Assembly (NCBI GenBank): GCA_938010745.1
Contig: CALLVF010000041.1
Span: 1-6,667 of the forward strand
Source of the DNA: an uncultured Patescibacteria group bacterium
GTDB lineage: Bacteria > Patescibacteriota > Microgenomatia > UBA1406 > GWC2-37-13
Reading direction: 5' to 3'
DNA: 6,667 bases
Shown: in pieces, positions 6,421 through 6,667 of the stretch
Numbering within the stretch: the stretch's first letter is position 1
Layout: every line of letters begins with the position of its first letter
Made by a program: the position numbers and the translations under genes
Notes under the pieces: generated by a model
What the model was told of the DNA's origin: nothing
Database searches by the model: none
The model's input: only the letters and a program-made list of their open reading frames with translations

Positions 6421-6448
6421 TTAACTAACGAACATAAGATGTTATAAT
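6421..6448 (+). promoter_or_regulatory. Predicted extended -10 promoter of the nuclease-like gene
   Basis: TGTTATAAT at 6440-6448 is a perfect -10 box with the extended TG dinucleotide. TTAACT at 6421-6426 (4 of 6 to TTGACA) sits 16 bases upstream. The likely start, an A near 6455, is about 4 bases before the ATG at 6459, again predicting an essentially leaderless transcript. The -10 region overlaps a short inverted repeat, AACAT-AAG-ATGTT, at 6431-6443, a possible but unproven operator. Confidence 0.65.
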
Positions 6449-6458
6449 TGTGTTATTT

Positions 6459-6667
6459 ATGTCTCAGCAGCATTTTTCATTTTTGGAAAAAAACTTTTCC
6501 AACGATAAAATTAAGAGAGAAAATAAAGTTAAGTGGTTATCTCATTCAGCTTTAGAAGAGTTAAATCGTTGTCCTCGTTGTTTTTGGTTATCTTATAATA
6601 AAGGAATAAAATTACCAGAAGGTATTAAATCAAGATTAGCTAATCGTTTTGACACAATTTTAAAAAA
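6459..6667 (+). CDS. N-terminus of a probable PD-(D/E)XK (RecB-like) nuclease-family protein, cut off by the window end
   Basis: An open frame starts with ATG at 6459 and runs to the window end without a stop, giving 69 complete codons. Near residue 29 it has the pattern LSHSALEELNRCPRCFWL, followed by a Tyr-Asn-Lys-Gly-Ile segment. This resembles the S-x-S-x-L-x-x-x-x-x-C-P-x-x-F-x-L signature at the start of RecB-family PD-(D/E)XK nuclease domains. The catalytic D and E/K residues would lie beyond the window, so activity cannot be judged. The CPRC pair could bind metal or iron-sulfur, or could just be part of the fold signature. The first 28 residues are polar and Lys/Asn-rich. An in-frame GTG at 6450 is possible, but it lies upstream of the predicted transcription start, and a stop at 6435 blocks longer forms. 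It diverges from the nucleotide-sugar operon. Confidence 0.65.
   Translation, partial: MSQQHFSFLEKNFSNDKIKRENKVKWLSHSALEELNRCPRCFWLSYNKGIKLPEGIKSRLANRFDTILK

Overview
The window is AT-rich (roughly one third G+C by eye), has very short gaps or overlaps between genes, and shows no recognisable Shine-Dalgarno sequence before any of its seven visible start codons. Together with the gene types (a PEGA plus SH3-like protein, a polyprenol-phosphate-mannose-synthase-like glycosyltransferase fused to GtrA, and a PD-(D/E)XK-like protein with a CPRCF motif), this suggests a Candidate Phyla Radiation (Patescibacteria) genome, perhaps Microgenomates. That placement is inference from gene style, not proof.

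Layout. At 2-667 (+) is the 3' end of a surface-type protein with PEGA and SH3-like domains. It converges, with an 8-base gap, on a minus-strand block running from 6353 down to 676. In transcription order the block holds a MazG-like NTP pyrophosphohydrolase, rmlB, rmlD, a 66-base AT-only spacer, ugd, uxs, and a GT2-GtrA glycosyltransferase. A 105-base divergent intergenic region (6354-6458) separates it from the 5' end of a plus-strand gene, 6459 to the window end, that resembles RecB-family nucleases.

How the genes work together. The minus-strand block is a nucleotide-sugar and cell-surface glycan cluster. RmlB makes dTDP-4-keto-6-deoxy-glucose and RmlD is the final reductase of the dTDP-L-rhamnose pathway; RmlA and RmlC are not in the window. 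Ugd oxidises UDP-glucose to UDP-glucuronate and Uxs decarboxylates it to UDP-xylose. The last gene probably moves a sugar onto a polyprenyl-phosphate carrier at the membrane, with its GtrA part acting in lipid-linked sugar handling. These are well-known families.

The parts worth a second look are regulatory and architectural. The three genes that cannot simply rely on a close upstream gene (mazG-like, ugd and the nuclease-like gene) each have a sigma70-type -10 box ending 8-10 bases before the ATG, which predicts leaderless or almost leaderless mRNAs. A perfect 14-bp tandem duplication at the end of uxs appears to have turned a 4-base ATGA overlap with the glycosyltransferase gene into a 35-base overlap. 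I see no mobile element, CRISPR array, tRNA or rRNA, and no clearly new defence or enzymatic system.
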